Made by a program: the position numbers and the translations under genes. The notes below the pieces were generated by a model. That model was not told where the DNA came from. It did no database searches and saw only the letters and a program-made list of their open reading frames with translations. Shown piece by piece: positions 39,308 to 47,882 of a stretch of DNA of 64,000 nucleotides (the stretch's first letter is position 1; each line of letters opens with the position of its first letter). The DNA comes from an uncultured Agathobaculum sp. (GTDB lineage Bacteria; Bacillota; Clostridia; Oscillospirales; Butyricicoccaceae): positions 92,779-156,778 of the forward strand of contig NZ_CALWJJ010000004.1 of the NCBI RefSeq assembly GCF_944380985.1. Reading direction: 5' to 3'.

Positions 39308-39336
39308 ATTGTATAGCAGAAGAAAGAATGCGTCAA
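39308..39336 (-). promoter_or_regulatory. Promoter of the amidotransferase-glutamate synthase-like operon
   Basis: On the minus strand TTGACG (39336-39331) and TACAAT (39313-39308) are 17 bases apart. Transcription would start at about 39302, directly at the hexaloop hairpin. Confidence 0.75.
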
Positions 39337-39459
39337 GCGGCAAACACTGCCCTTCACGCATTTTGTTGCATATTGCATAGAAAATTTCCTTCTTCGGCAG
39401 CAAAAATTCAATAGTTTGTGATAAATATTGTAAAATCAAAAAAAGAGCGTGACCAGCCC

Positions 39460-39488
39460 TTGACAAAGTGTGAACAGGTGTCTATAAT
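39460..39488 (+). promoter_or_regulatory. Consensus promoter for the type III glutamine synthetase
   Basis: TTGACA (39460-39465) and TATAAT (39483-39488), both exact, 17 bases apart. Start of transcription about 39495. Confidence 0.9.
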
Positions 39489-39499
39489 GCAATGTGTAA

Positions 39500-39548
39500 A
39501 CAGCAAAGGCGCTGTGGGTACACAACCCGCAGCGCCTGATTTATTTTA
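39500..39548 (+). promoter_or_regulatory. ANTAR-type hexaloop hairpin and overlapping terminator, leader of the type III glutamine synthetase
   Basis: ACAGC (39500-39504) pairs with GCTGT (39511-39515) around the six-base loop AAAGGC, which has A at position 1 and G at position 4. The terminator AGGCGCTGTGGGT (39507-39519) / ACCCGCAGCGCCT (39525-39537), followed by a T-rich run, uses the same bases, so the two structures compete. This matches the arrangement on the minus strand 200 bases away. Confidence 0.7.
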
Positions 39549-39597
39549 TTTAATTTATTGGGCAATAAAATTAACATAAGTAAGGGGAGGACCATCC

Positions 39598-41685
39598 ATG
39601 AGCACAGCAAAAAATGTTCCGGAATTGTTCGGCAGCATGGTATTTAATGAGAATGTGATGAAGGAACGTCTGCCCAAGGACGTATATCGCAAGCTCAAAA
39701 ACACCATGCGTGAGGGCACGGCGATTGACGCGGATGTCGCCGCCGTTGTAGCAACGGCGATGAAGGACTGGGCGGTTAGCAAGGGTGCGACCCACTACAC
39801 GCACTGGTTCCAACCGATGACCGGCGTGACCGCTGAAAAGCACGATTCGTTTATCTCGCCGACCGATGACGGCGGTGTTATGATGGAGTTTTCCGGCAAG
39901 GAGCTTATCCGCGGCGAGCCGGATGCCTCTTCTTTCCCGTCCGGCGGCCTGCGGGCGACCTTTGAGGCACGCGGCTACACTGCGTGGGACCCGACGAGTT
40001 ACGCCTTTGTAAAAGACGGCACGCTTTATATTCCGACTGCGTTTTGCTCTTACACCGGCCAGATTCTTGATAAAAAGACGCCGTTGCTGCGCTCGATGGA
40101 AGCGGTCAGCAAGCAAGCGTGCCGCGTGCTCAAGCTGTTTGGCAAGCAGGTGCGTCGCGTGACTGCGACGGTCGGACCCGAGCAGGAGTATTTTCTGATC
40201 GACCGCGATGACTATGCAAAGCGCAAGGATCTGATTTTCACCGGCCGTACGCTGTTTGGCGCCAAGCCGCCCAAGGGGCAGGAGATGGAAGATCACTATT
40301 TCGGCTCGATCCGTCCGCGCGTTGCCGCCTTCATGCAAGAGCTGGACGAAGAGCTTTGGAAGCTTGGCATTTTTTCCAAGACCAAGCACAACGAGGTCGC
40401 GCCCTGCCAGCACGAGATGGCGCCGGTGTTTACGAGCGTCAACATCGCGGGCGATCATAACCAGCTGACGATGGAAGTTATGAAGCGCGTTGCGCAAAAG
40501 CATCACTTCATCTGCCTGCTGCACGAAAAGCCGTTTGAAGGCATTAACGGCTCGGGCAAGCACAACAACTGGTCCATGTCGACCGATGACGGTGAAAACC
40601 TGCTTGATCCGGGTAAGAACCCGAGCGAGAACTTACAGTTTCTGCTGTTTTTGACCGCGGTGATCAAAGCGGTTGACGAGTATCAGGATCTGTTGCGTAT
40701 CTCGGTGGCCTCTGCAGGCAATGACCATCGCTTGGGCGCCAATGAAGCGCCCCCCGCGATCGTCTCGATGTTCATCGGCGAGGAGCTACAGGGCATTCTG
40801 GACGCGATAGAGTCAGGCGAGGATTATGCCGGCCACGGCAAAACCAAGATGGGCCTGGGCGTATCCGTCCTGCCGGACATCACCAAGGACGCGACCGACC
40901 GCAACCGCACTTCACCGTTTGCATTTACGGGCAACAAGTTCGAGTTTCGCATGCTGGGCTCGGCGATCAACATTGCCTGCCCGAATATCATGATCAACAC
41001 TATGGTCGCCGAGGAGCTGCGCCAGTTTGCCGAAGAGCTTGAGGGCGCTGCCGATTTCAAAGATGCGCTGCTGGCGCTTATTAAGCGCGAGGTTGCAGCG
41101 CATAAGCGCATCATCTTTAACGGCAACGGCTACGACGAGGCCTGGGTGGCCGAGGCGGAAAAGCGCGGCCTGCATAACCTCAAGTCGACCGCCGATGCGC
41201 TGCCGCACTATACAGACGAAGAAAATGTCGTGCTGTTTGGCCGCCATAATGTATATACCCGTGAAGAGATGGTCTCGCGCGAGGAGGCGCTGCTTGAAGA
41301 GTATTACAAGACCCTGCACATTGAGGCGCTGACCATGAGCGACATGGTGCGTGAGGAAATTTTGCCGGCTTGCATCAGCTACCAGAAAGAGTTGGCGGAC
41401 ACGGTTAAGATTAAGAAAGAGGCTGGTGTTGCTGGCGGCATAGAGGCTGACCTGCTTGGCCGTGTCTCTGCGCTGATCGAGCAGCTCTATAACAAGTGCG
41501 GCGCGCTGGATCAGGCGGTAGAGGCGGCGCCGAAGTCAGGCTCCAAGACCATTGCCAACTACTACCACGATGTGATTTTGGCTATAATGGACGAGGTGCG
41601 CGCACCAGCCGACCAGCTTGAAATGCTGGTGGGCAAGAAGTACTGGCCGTTCCCGACCTATTCGGACATTCTGTTTTACGTATAA
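39598..41685 (+). CDS. glnN: Type III glutamine synthetase
   Basis: A 695-residue GSIII, the large glutamine synthetase of Bacteroides, cyanobacteria and some Firmicutes. Visible features are the [12 protein letters not shown]-terminus, the [18 protein letters not shown] region (about residues 116-133), the metal and substrate motif [10 protein letters not shown] (about residues 194-203), [13 protein letters not shown] (about 264-276) and GKHNNWS (about 321-327). It makes glutamine from glutamate, ammonia and ATP. It has its own strong promoter and an ANTAR-type leader, opposite to the glutamate-synthase-like operon. In contrast to the GS-like protein in that operon, its metal-binding Glu residues look intact, so it is probably the real glutamine synthetase. 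Confidence 0.96.
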   Translation: MSTAKNVPELFGSMVFNENVMKERLPKDVYRKLKNTMREGTAIDADVAAVVATAMKDWAVSKGATHYTHWFQPMTGVTAEKHDSFISPTDDGGVMMEFSGKELIRGEPDASSFPSGGLRATFEARGYTAWDPTSYAFVKDGTLYIPTAFCSYTGQILDKKTPLLRSMEAVSKQACRVLKLFGKQVRRVTATVGPEQEYFLIDRDDYAKRKDLIFTGRTLFGAKPPKGQEMEDHYFGSIRPRVAAFMQELDEELWKLGIFSKTKHNEVAPCQHEMAPVFTSVNIAGDHNQLTMEVMKRVAQKHHFICLLHEKPFEGINGSGKHNNWSMSTDDGENLLDPGKNPSENLQFLLFLTAVIKAVDEYQDLLRISVASAGNDHRLGANEAPPAIVSMFIGEELQGILDAIESGEDYAGHGKTKMGLGVSVLPDITKDATDRNRTSPFAFTGNKFEFRMLGSAINIACPNIMINTMVAEELRQFAEELEGAADFKDALLALIKREVAAHKRIIFNGNGYDEAWVAEAEKRGLHNLKSTADALPHYTDEENVVLFGRHNVYTREEMVSREEALLEEYYKTLHIEALTMSDMVREEILPACISYQKELADTVKIKKEAGVAGGIEADLLGRVSALIEQLYNKCGALDQAVEAAPKSGSKTIANYYHDVILAIMDEVRAPADQLEMLVGKKYWPFPTYSDILFYV

Positions 41686-41808
41686 AGCGCAAACCGGCAG
41701 TGAGCGATACTGGTGCAGCTGCTCTGACAGGCGATACCGTCCGGCTAGAGCGTGGGGATGCGTAAAGCCCTGATGAGGAGCAGGATTTTCTTTATAAAGG
41801 AGCACGGT

Positions 41809-42828
41809 ATGAGACGGATGATAGCGGCTATATTGCTGCTGTTGTGCGCTGCGGGCTGCACGTTACGGCCGGCAGGCTATACGGCGGATTTTTTTGCGAT
41901 GGATACCTTTATGTCTATCACCGCCTATGGACGGGACGAGCAGGCGGCGCAGCAGACTGCGGTGCGGTGCGAGCAGCGCGTCAATGCGCTCGAGCCTGCG
42001 CTCTCCCGAACCCGGGAGGACAGCGACATCTACCGCTTAAACCAGGCGGCGGGCGCGGTATGTGAGGTCAGTGCGGACACCTACGCCGCGATTGAGGCGG
42101 CGGTGGAGTATGCCGCGCTGACCGGCGGCGCATTCGATCCGACCATGGCGCCGCTGACCGATCTGTGGGGCGTCAATACAGATGCGGCGCGTGTTCCGGC
42201 GCAGACCGAAATTGACGCGGCGCTTGCCCGGGTCGGCTATCAGAACATTGATCTGCTGGGCGAAAACCAGGTGCGTCTGCTGGGCGGCGCGCAGATCGAC
42301 CTTGGCGGCATCGGCAAGGGCTTTGCGACCGATGCAGTCGCAAAGCTGCTGGATGATGAAGACAGCGTGCTTGCCATGCTGGGGGGCAACATCGGCGCTT
42401 ATGGCCAAAACCCCAGCCGTGACAGCGGTAACTGGGTGGTCGGCATTGCCGACCCGGATGACAGCGCCGATTATATTGCAACTGTAGAGGTGCGCGACCG
42501 ATCGGTTGTCACATCGGGTGATTCTGAGCGGTATTTTGAGCAGGATGGCAGACGCTATCACCATATCTTCGACCCCGCGACCGGCTATCCGGCGGATAGC
42601 GGCCTGCGCAGCGTGACTGTGATCGACACGGTCTCGACCCGTGCAGATGCGCTGACGACCGCGCTGTTTGTCATGGGGCTTGAGCAAGGCATGGCTTTCT
42701 GTGCGGCGCAGAATGTTGCGGCGATATTTGTCACCGCAGACAAGCAGGTATACGCAACGGACAAGGTTGACGAGGTGTGTGTGTTCACCTTCCTTGGCGA
42801 AGAAAAAGGATATGCCTATGCGCAGTAA
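41809..42828 (+). CDS. apbE: FAD:protein FMN transferase (ApbE), lipoprotein
   Basis: A 339-residue ApbE-family flavin transferase that attaches FMN from FAD to Thr or Ser of target proteins, such as Rnf/NQR subunits and extracellular flavoproteins. The N-terminus has a lipoprotein signal with lipobox LLCAAGC, giving a lipid-anchored Cys near residue 16, so it works outside the membrane. Family motifs include FFAMDTFMSITAYG, LGGIGKGFATDAV (about residues 165-177) and, near residue 225, VVTSGDSERYFE-like. The start at 41809 follows AAAGGAG. The next gene begins 11 bases before its stop, and the three genes 41809-43719 form an operon. Confidence 0.93.
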   Translation: MRRMIAAILLLLCAAGCTLRPAGYTADFFAMDTFMSITAYGRDEQAAQQTAVRCEQRVNALEPALSRTREDSDIYRLNQAAGAVCEVSADTYAAIEAAVEYAALTGGAFDPTMAPLTDLWGVNTDAARVPAQTEIDAALARVGYQNIDLLGENQVRLLGGAQIDLGGIGKGFATDAVAKLLDDEDSVLAMLGGNIGAYGQNPSRDSGNWVVGIADPDDSADYIATVEVRDRSVVTSGDSERYFEQDGRRYHHIFDPATGYPADSGLRSVTVIDTVSTRADALTTALFVMGLEQGMAFCAAQNVAAIFVTADKQVYATDKVDEVCVFTFLGEEKGYAYAQ

Positions 42829-43189
42829 GCTTCGGTGGGGTGATTTTGTTATCGCAGGCGTGGTGCTCGCAATAGCGGCGGCTGTCGCGCTTGTGCTCGC
42901 ACTGGGTCAGGACAGCGGGCAGCTGTATGCCGAGGTGTGGCAGGATAATACGCTGGTCGAGCGGGTCGCGCTTGACAGCGCGACCGATCGCACGATCGAT
43001 CTTGACGGGCACAACATAATCGTGCTTTCGGGCAAAACAGCTGCTATACAGTCCGCGGACTGCAACGACCAGGTTTGCGTGCGCACAGGCACGCTGACTC
43101 GTGCAGGACAGGTGGCGGTATGCCTGCCAAACCGCGTGGTGCTCCGGCTGACTGGAGAGACGGACGGAATTGACGCGATCGTATCGTAA
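42818..43189 (+). CDS. NusG domain II-containing membrane-anchored protein
   Basis: A 123-residue protein with an N-terminal membrane anchor (about residues 9-28) and a beta-rich C-terminal domain containing two conserved Cys (DCNDQVCVRTG, about residues 77-87) and the PNRVVLRL segment typical of the NusG domain II family. The start at 42818 follows AAAAAGGA; the ATG 6 bases earlier is too close. Such proteins sit beside Rnf, apbE or Gx-type genes in many Clostridia, on the outside of the membrane. Its exact role is unknown. Confidence 0.85.
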   Translation: MRSKLRWGDFVIAGVVLAIAAAVALVLALGQDSGQLYAEVWQDNTLVERVALDSATDRTIDLDGHNIIVLSGKTAAIQSADCNDQVCVRTGTLTRAGQVAVCLPNRVVLRLTGETDGIDAIVS

Positions 43190-43206
43190 AAAAGGGGAGA
43201 TGCCTG

Positions 43207-43719
43207 TTGAAAGCGAAGAAACTCGCGCTCTGCGGACTGCTGACTGCGCTTGCGGTCGTGCTGTCGCTGATTGAGCGGTTGTTCCCGCTGGATGCGGTCG
43301 TGCCTGTGCCTGGCGCCAAGCTGGGGCTTGCAAACATGGTCACACTGTTTGCGCTTACGCGCCTGTCTGTGCGCGAGGCGCTGGCGATCGCAGCGTGCCG
43401 GGTAGCGGTCTCTTCGCTGTTGATGGGCAGCGTGACCGCGTTTTTGTTTTCTCTTTTTGGCAGTATGCTATCGTTGTTTGTTATGTGGGCGCTCATCAGG
43501 ACGGAGGGGAAGTTTTGCTCGCTGCTCGGTGTAAGTGTCGCAGGCGCGGCGGCGCACAACATCGGGCAGGTGATTGCGGCGGTTATTTGGATGCAGACTA
43601 CGGCGGTCGTGGCCTATCTGCCGCTGTTGCTTGTGATGAGCGTGCCGCTCGGCCTTGTGACCGGGCTGACCTGTCAGATCGTTCTTTCGCACATGAAAAA
43701 AATTGATTTTTATGTATAA
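43207..43719 (+). CDS. Gx-type transporter / heptaprenyl diphosphate synthase component I family
   Basis: A 170-residue membrane protein with about five hydrophobic segments. The start of the protein, KKLALCGLLTALAVVLSLIE, is that of the Gx-transporter family, which is also annotated as heptaprenyl diphosphate synthase component I (HepT-like). PGAKLGLANMVTLFAL (about residues 35-50) is a conserved loop. The start is a TTG at 43207 with GGGGAG upstream. It follows apbE and the NusG-II protein closely, a common trio in Clostridia thought to support membrane redox or flavin-linked systems. The transport or synthase role is unproven. Confidence 0.8.
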   Translation: MKAKKLALCGLLTALAVVLSLIERLFPLDAVVPVPGAKLGLANMVTLFALTRLSVREALAIAACRVAVSSLLMGSVTAFLFSLFGSMLSLFVMWALIRTEGKFCSLLGVSVAGAAAHNIGQVIAAVIWMQTTAVVAYLPLLLVMSVPLGLVTGLTCQIVLSHMKKIDFYV

Positions 43720-43770
43720 AGCCACGCTTCTCCTCCTATACTATCGGCAAATATACAAGGAGGAAATGCG

Positions 43771-44094
43771 ATGAAAAGGCTTATTGCGATGCTTGCCGTG
43801 CTGACTATGGTGTTCGCCTGCGGTTGCTCGAGCAATACTTCGGACAATGCGGAGAGCGGCGGCATGGATAACGGCATGAGTGAAAACCAGAACGGAAGCG
43901 CCATGACAAACGATAACGGCAATGTCGGTGACGACATCCGTGACGGAATGGATGATATGGGCGACGCGGTCGGCCAGGGCATCAACGATACGGGCGACGC
44001 CATCGAAAACGGCGCGGACCGCATGGACGAGGCGCTGACCGGCGAGCAGAACCAGGCTCAGGCGGAGGGCGCTGTCGTAGACCCGGAAAATTAA
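43771..44094 (+). CDS. Small acidic lipoprotein with 11-residue repeats
   Basis: A 107-residue secreted protein with a lipobox near residue 17-19 (VFACGCSS), so it is anchored to the outer leaflet. The mature part is rich in Asp, Asn, Gly and Met and nearly free of positive charge. Residues about 59-91 look like three imperfect 11-residue repeats (GMDDMGDAV, GINDTGDAI, GADRMDEAL) that would form an amphipathic helix. No known family. It has AAGGAGG before the start and is followed by a stem-loop. Could be a surface or stress-related spacer protein; function unknown. Confidence 0.75.
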   Translation: MKRLIAMLAVLTMVFACGCSSNTSDNAESGGMDNGMSENQNGSAMTNDNGNVGDDIRDGMDDMGDAVGQGINDTGDAIENGADRMDEALTGEQNQAQAEGAVVDPEN

Positions 44095-44110
44095 AGAACA
44101 GATAAGACAC

Positions 44111-44140
44111 AAGCGGCATGGCGGTTTCGCCATGCCGCTT
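44111..44140 (+). terminator. Stem-loop after the acidic lipoprotein
   Basis: AAGCGGCATGGCG (44111-44123) pairs perfectly with CGCCATGCCGCTT (44128-44140) around a GTTT loop. There is no clear T tract, so termination may be partial. Confidence 0.6.
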
Positions 44141-44301
44141 GGCGCATGCAGGGAAGCCTGAGACGGCGGGATTTGTCAAAAAAGACCGGCGCTGGGCGCG
44201 CGGATTGGTATGCTTTTTGCCTTGCGCAGAACTTCCCGCTGTGATAAAATATTGCTATCGTGGGCAAAATTGCCTTTAATGGAAGTTTTGGAGTGAAGAA
44301 A

Positions 44302-45954
44302 ATGGATGATAAGCGCTTGGCGGAACTGCTGTTCCCGCAGATTAATTTAACGCCAGAGCAGGTCGAGGCGCGTTACCCGGCGCGTGCGCTGCCCGAGGGG
44401 GCAAAGGTCACCCGCATGGGGCCAAGCCCGACCGGCTTTATGCACCTTGGCAATTTGTACGGCGCGCTGGTGGACGAGCGCCTGGCGCATCAGTCGGGCG
44501 GCGTGTTTTACCTGCGCATTGAGGATACGGATAAAAAACGTGAGGTTGAGGGCGGCGTGCAGACCATCATCGAGGCGTTTTCCTCGTTCGGCCTGCCGTT
44601 TGACGAGGGTGCGACGCTGGAGGGTGATAACGGCGCCTATGGTCCATACCGTCAGTCGCAGCGCGCGGAGATTTACCAGACCTTTGTCAAAAGCCTAGTT
44701 GGGCGCGGCATGGCCTATCCCTGCTTTTGTACGGAGGAGGAGCTTGCCGCAGCGCATCGGCAGCAGGAGGCAAACAAGGAAAACTTCGGTTACTATGGCA
44801 AATACGCCGTCTGGCGCGACCGGCCGATGGAGGACATTGAGGCTGCGCTCAAACAGGGCACGCCCTATGTTGTGCGCTTTCGCTCGGAGGGCAGTATCGA
44901 GCATAAGATCCGACATGAAGATCTGGTCAAGGGTAAGATGGAAGTTACCGAAAACGACCAGGATGTTGTTATCCTCAAGTCGGACGGTATCCCGACCTAT
45001 CACTTTGCCCATGTGGTGGACGACCATCTGATGGGCACGACGGTCGTCGTGCGCGGCGAAGAGTGGCTTGCAACTCTGCCGGTGCACTTACAGCTCTTCC
45101 GCGCCATGGGGTGGAAGCCGCCTAAGTATGCGCATACCGCCCAGCTGATGAAGATCGACCCAGAGACCGGTGGCAAGCGTAAGTTGTCCAAACGACGCGA
45201 TCCCGAGCTTGCGCTCACGTTCTACGCCAAAGAGGGCTACCCGGTGCCCGCGGTGCTCGAATATCTGATGACACTGCTAAATTCCAACTTTGAGGAGTGG
45301 CGCCGCGCTAATCCGGATACGCCGATGAACGACTTTTCCTTCTCGACCAAGAAGATGAGCGGCTCGGGCGCGCTGTTTGACATCGAAAAGCTGCGCGACG
45401 TATCCAAAAATGTTATTTCTCGTATGGATGCGGACACGGTTTATCGCTACATTGCTGACTGGAGCGCGGAAAATGATCCGCAGTTCCACAGCCTGCTCAC
45501 GCGCGATCCGTCGTACAGCAAGGCGTTTCTCGCCATCGGCCGCGGCGGTAAAAAGCCGCGCAAGGATCTCGCGCTCTGGTCGGATGCCAAGGGCTATATG
45601 GACTTCATGTTCGACGAGCTGTTCCAGCCGGACTACACCATGCCCGAGCGCGTGTCCAACACAGACGCCAAGGCAATCCTATCCGAGTTTGCAGGTATGT
45701 TTGACGAGAAGGACACGCCGGACGGCTTTTTTGAAAAGATGAAGCAGATCGCCCAAAGCTACGGCTATGCGGCGGATACCAAAGCCTATAAAGCCGACCC
45801 ATCCGCTTATAAAGGCGCGGTGGGCGATGTATCCATGGTTGTTCGCGTGGCCGTCGCAGGGCGGCAGAACGCGCCCGATTTGCAGACGGTTATGAGCATT
45901 TTGGGACGCGACAAGGTGCTCGAGCGCCTGAAAAAGTGCGCGGATACACTCTGA
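44302..45954 (+). CDS. gltX: Glutamate--tRNA ligase
   Basis: A 550-residue class I aminoacyl-tRNA synthetase that charges tRNA-Glu. The HIGH-type motif is MHLGN in RMGPSPTGFMHLGNLYGAL (two overlapping parts, about residues 40-58), and the KMSKS-type motif is KLSKRRDPE (about residues 294-302). The start at 44302 with GGAGTGAAGAA upstream gives MDDKRLAEL; a GTG 42 bases earlier is possible. It is followed by a glutaminyl-tRNA synthetase gene, so this organism apparently charges Gln directly and this enzyme can be discriminating. Confidence 0.95.
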   Translation: MDDKRLAELLFPQINLTPEQVEARYPARALPEGAKVTRMGPSPTGFMHLGNLYGALVDERLAHQSGGVFYLRIEDTDKKREVEGGVQTIIEAFSSFGLPFDEGATLEGDNGAYGPYRQSQRAEIYQTFVKSLVGRGMAYPCFCTEEELAAAHRQQEANKENFGYYGKYAVWRDRPMEDIEAALKQGTPYVVRFRSEGSIEHKIRHEDLVKGKMEVTENDQDVVILKSDGIPTYHFAHVVDDHLMGTTVVVRGEEWLATLPVHLQLFRAMGWKPPKYAHTAQLMKIDPETGGKRKLSKRRDPELALTFYAKEGYPVPAVLEYLMTLLNSNFEEWRRANPDTPMNDFSFSTKKMSGSGALFDIEKLRDVSKNVISRMDADTVYRYIADWSAENDPQFHSLLTRDPSYSKAFLAIGRGGKKPRKDLALWSDAKGYMDFMFDELFQPDYTMPERVSNTDAKAILSEFAGMFDEKDTPDGFFEKMKQIAQSYGYAADTKAYKADPSAYKGAVGDVSMVVRVAVAGRQNAPDLQTVMSILGRDKVLERLKKCADTL

Positions 45955-45955
45955 A

Positions 45956-46040
45956 AACTGAGAATTGACAATGGATAATGGAGAATCATGAGGAAGAGTG
46001 TTTTGCACTGCGGTTCTCCCTTTTCCATTTTACAATCTCC
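45956..46040 (+). repeat. Imperfect inverted repeat, candidate MITE remnant
   Basis: Bases 45960-45985 (GAGAATTGACAATGGA, then TAATGGAGAA) recur in inverted form at 46013-46039, with several mismatches, around a 27-base centre. The AATTGACAATGGATAATG type of sequence is the style of small non-autonomous elements scattered in Clostridia genomes. It fills the gap between gltX and glnS. Only one copy is seen here. Confidence 0.5.
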
Positions 46041-46071
46041 ATGCAAAAGGTTTGGGGGAACTGAAAACACT

Positions 46072-47733
46072 ATGATGGAAAACGTAAATAATTTTCTAAC
46101 TGAGATTGTCGACGAGGACATCGCTGCAGGCCTTGCGGATAAGATCCACACCCGCTTTCCGCCCGAGCCGAACGGCTATCTGCACATCGGTTCGGCCAAG
46201 GCGATTTTCATCAACTGGTCGATTGCAAAAAAGTTTGACGGCTTGTTCAACCTGCGCTATGACGATACCAATCCCGTTAAGGAAGACACCGAGTATGTCG
46301 ATTCGATCTGGCAGGACATCAAATGGCTGACTGGTGAAGAGCCGTCAGGCGGCGTATTCTATGGATCGGACTATTTTGAGACCTGTTACGAATGCGCGGT
46401 GCGGCTGATAAAGGATGGCAAAGCCTATGTGGACGATCTGACGCAGGAAGAGATGCGCGCCTACCGCGGCACGCTGACCGAGCCAGGCCGGGAAAGCCCG
46501 TATCGCAGTCGCTCGGTCGAGGAAAACCTTCGTCTTTTCCAGGATATGCGCGACGGCAAGTTCCCGGACGGTGCCAAAACCCTGCGCGCCAAGATTGACA
46601 TGGCAAGCCCAAACATGAACTTGCGCGACCCGGCGATCTACCGCATTGTGCGGGCGCATCACCACCGCCAAGGTGATAAGTGGTGCATTTATCCGCTCTA
46701 TGACTTCGCGCACCCGATCCAGGATGCGATCGAGGGCATCACGCATTCGCTCTGTTCGATCGAGTTTGAAAACCATCGTCCGCTGTACGAGTGGGTCGTG
46801 GATAACTGCCCGTTGCCACATCATCCCAAGCAGAGGGAATTTGCTCGTCTGAACATGACGCACACAGTAATGAGCAAGCGTTACCTGCGCCAGCTTGTAT
46901 TTGAAAAGCGCGTCGAGGGCTGGGATGATCCGCGTATGCCCACGCTTTGTGCGCTGCGTCGGCGCGGATACACACCCTCCGCCATTTTGGATTTTGTCCA
47001 GCGTGCGGGCGTCGCCAAGGCGGATTCGCTTGTTGACATCAAGTTGCTCGAGCACTGCATCCGCGAGGAGCTTAATGACACCGCGCTGCGCCGCATGGCG
47101 GTTACCGAGCCGGTAAAGCTCGTCATTACCAACTATCCTGAGGATGGGTGTGAGGAGTTTGAGGTGCCAAACAACCCGCGGGATGAGGCTGCCGGCGTGC
47201 GCAAGGTACCTTTTACGCGTGAGCTGTATATTGAACAGAGCGATTTTGCCGAGGTGCCCCCGCCCAAGTTCCAGCGCCTTAAACCAGATGGCGAGGTGCG
47301 CCTGATGGGTGCGTACATCGTCAGATGCAACGAAGTCGTAAAGGATGACAGCGGCGCAATTATCGAGATCCGCTGTACGGCCGATCTTGAGACCGGAAAC
47401 GGCATGCCAGCGGACGGACGCAAAATCAAGGGTACGATTCACTGGGTGTCCGCCGCGCATGCAGTCGACGCAGACCTTTATCTGTACGACAACCTGTTTA
47501 CGCTCGAAAACGTAAACGATGTGCCCGAGGGTACGGATTATCTGGACTATCTCAACCCGGATTCGCTCAAAAAGCTGACCGGCTGCAAGCTCGAGCCATC
47601 GCTTGCGGATGCGAAAGAGGGCGAGCGATTCCAATTTGTCCGCATGGGCTACTACGTTAAGGACAGGGGGAACAGTCGGTTTAACCGCATCGTCACCCTT
47701 AAGGACAGCTTTGCTAAAAGCCTGCAAAAATGA
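46072..47733 (+). CDS. glnS: Glutamine--tRNA ligase
   Basis: A 553-residue class I synthetase. The N-terminus FPPEPNGYLHIGSAKA carries the HIGH-type motif (HIGS, about residues 38-41), the KMSKS-type motif is VMSKRYL (about 269-275), and the two C-terminal beta-barrel domains of GlnRS are present (RKVPFTRELYIE, then the GTIHWVSA segment near 465). These are features of GlnRS rather than GluRS. Most Firmicutes lack GlnRS and use GluRS plus GatCAB, so the gene was probably acquired by transfer. Weak GGGGGAA upstream; MM start with two adjacent ATGs. Confidence 0.95.
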   Translation: MMENVNNFLTEIVDEDIAAGLADKIHTRFPPEPNGYLHIGSAKAIFINWSIAKKFDGLFNLRYDDTNPVKEDTEYVDSIWQDIKWLTGEEPSGGVFYGSDYFETCYECAVRLIKDGKAYVDDLTQEEMRAYRGTLTEPGRESPYRSRSVEENLRLFQDMRDGKFPDGAKTLRAKIDMASPNMNLRDPAIYRIVRAHHHRQGDKWCIYPLYDFAHPIQDAIEGITHSLCSIEFENHRPLYEWVVDNCPLPHHPKQREFARLNMTHTVMSKRYLRQLVFEKRVEGWDDPRMPTLCALRRRGYTPSAILDFVQRAGVAKADSLVDIKLLEHCIREELNDTALRRMAVTEPVKLVITNYPEDGCEEFEVPNNPRDEAAGVRKVPFTRELYIEQSDFAEVPPPKFQRLKPDGEVRLMGAYIVRCNEVVKDDSGAIIEIRCTADLETGNGMPADGRKIKGTIHWVSAAHAVDADLYLYDNLFTLENVNDVPEGTDYLDYLNPDSLKKLTGCKLEPSLADAKEGERFQFVRMGYYVKDRGNSRFNRIVTLKDSFAKSLQK

Positions 47734-47882
47734 TCTGCCGGCACAAACAGCGGCAACGCCTTTACAGTGCTTTCGCTGTTTACCTGTGAAAAGTTGCATT
47801 CCATGCGAGGCGGCGCAAAAAGCCGCTTTGGTTTTGAGCGCCGCGTGTTTTGGAGATAGGTAGTAAAAAGGTGGCATGATTC

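Larger units (their letters stand above)
39126..39597. other. Divergent control region between the two nitrogen transcripts
   Basis: These 472 bases hold no gene. From left to right they contain the amidotransferase-operon leader with its terminator and hexaloop (39229-39302), that operon's promoter (39308-39336), an AT-rich middle (about 39340-39455), the glutamine synthetase promoter (39460-39488) and its leader with hexaloop and terminator (39500-39548). Confidence 0.8.

Noticed and set aside
41686..41808. Riboswitch before apbE
   Set aside because: Two GCGATAC repeats and weak stems are present but match no known class; the stretch is short and has no terminator.
46345..47877. Long open frame on the minus strand opposite glnS
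   Set aside because: It is the shadow of glnS codon bias: no ribosome site, Arg/Val/Leu-rich composition and no family features.
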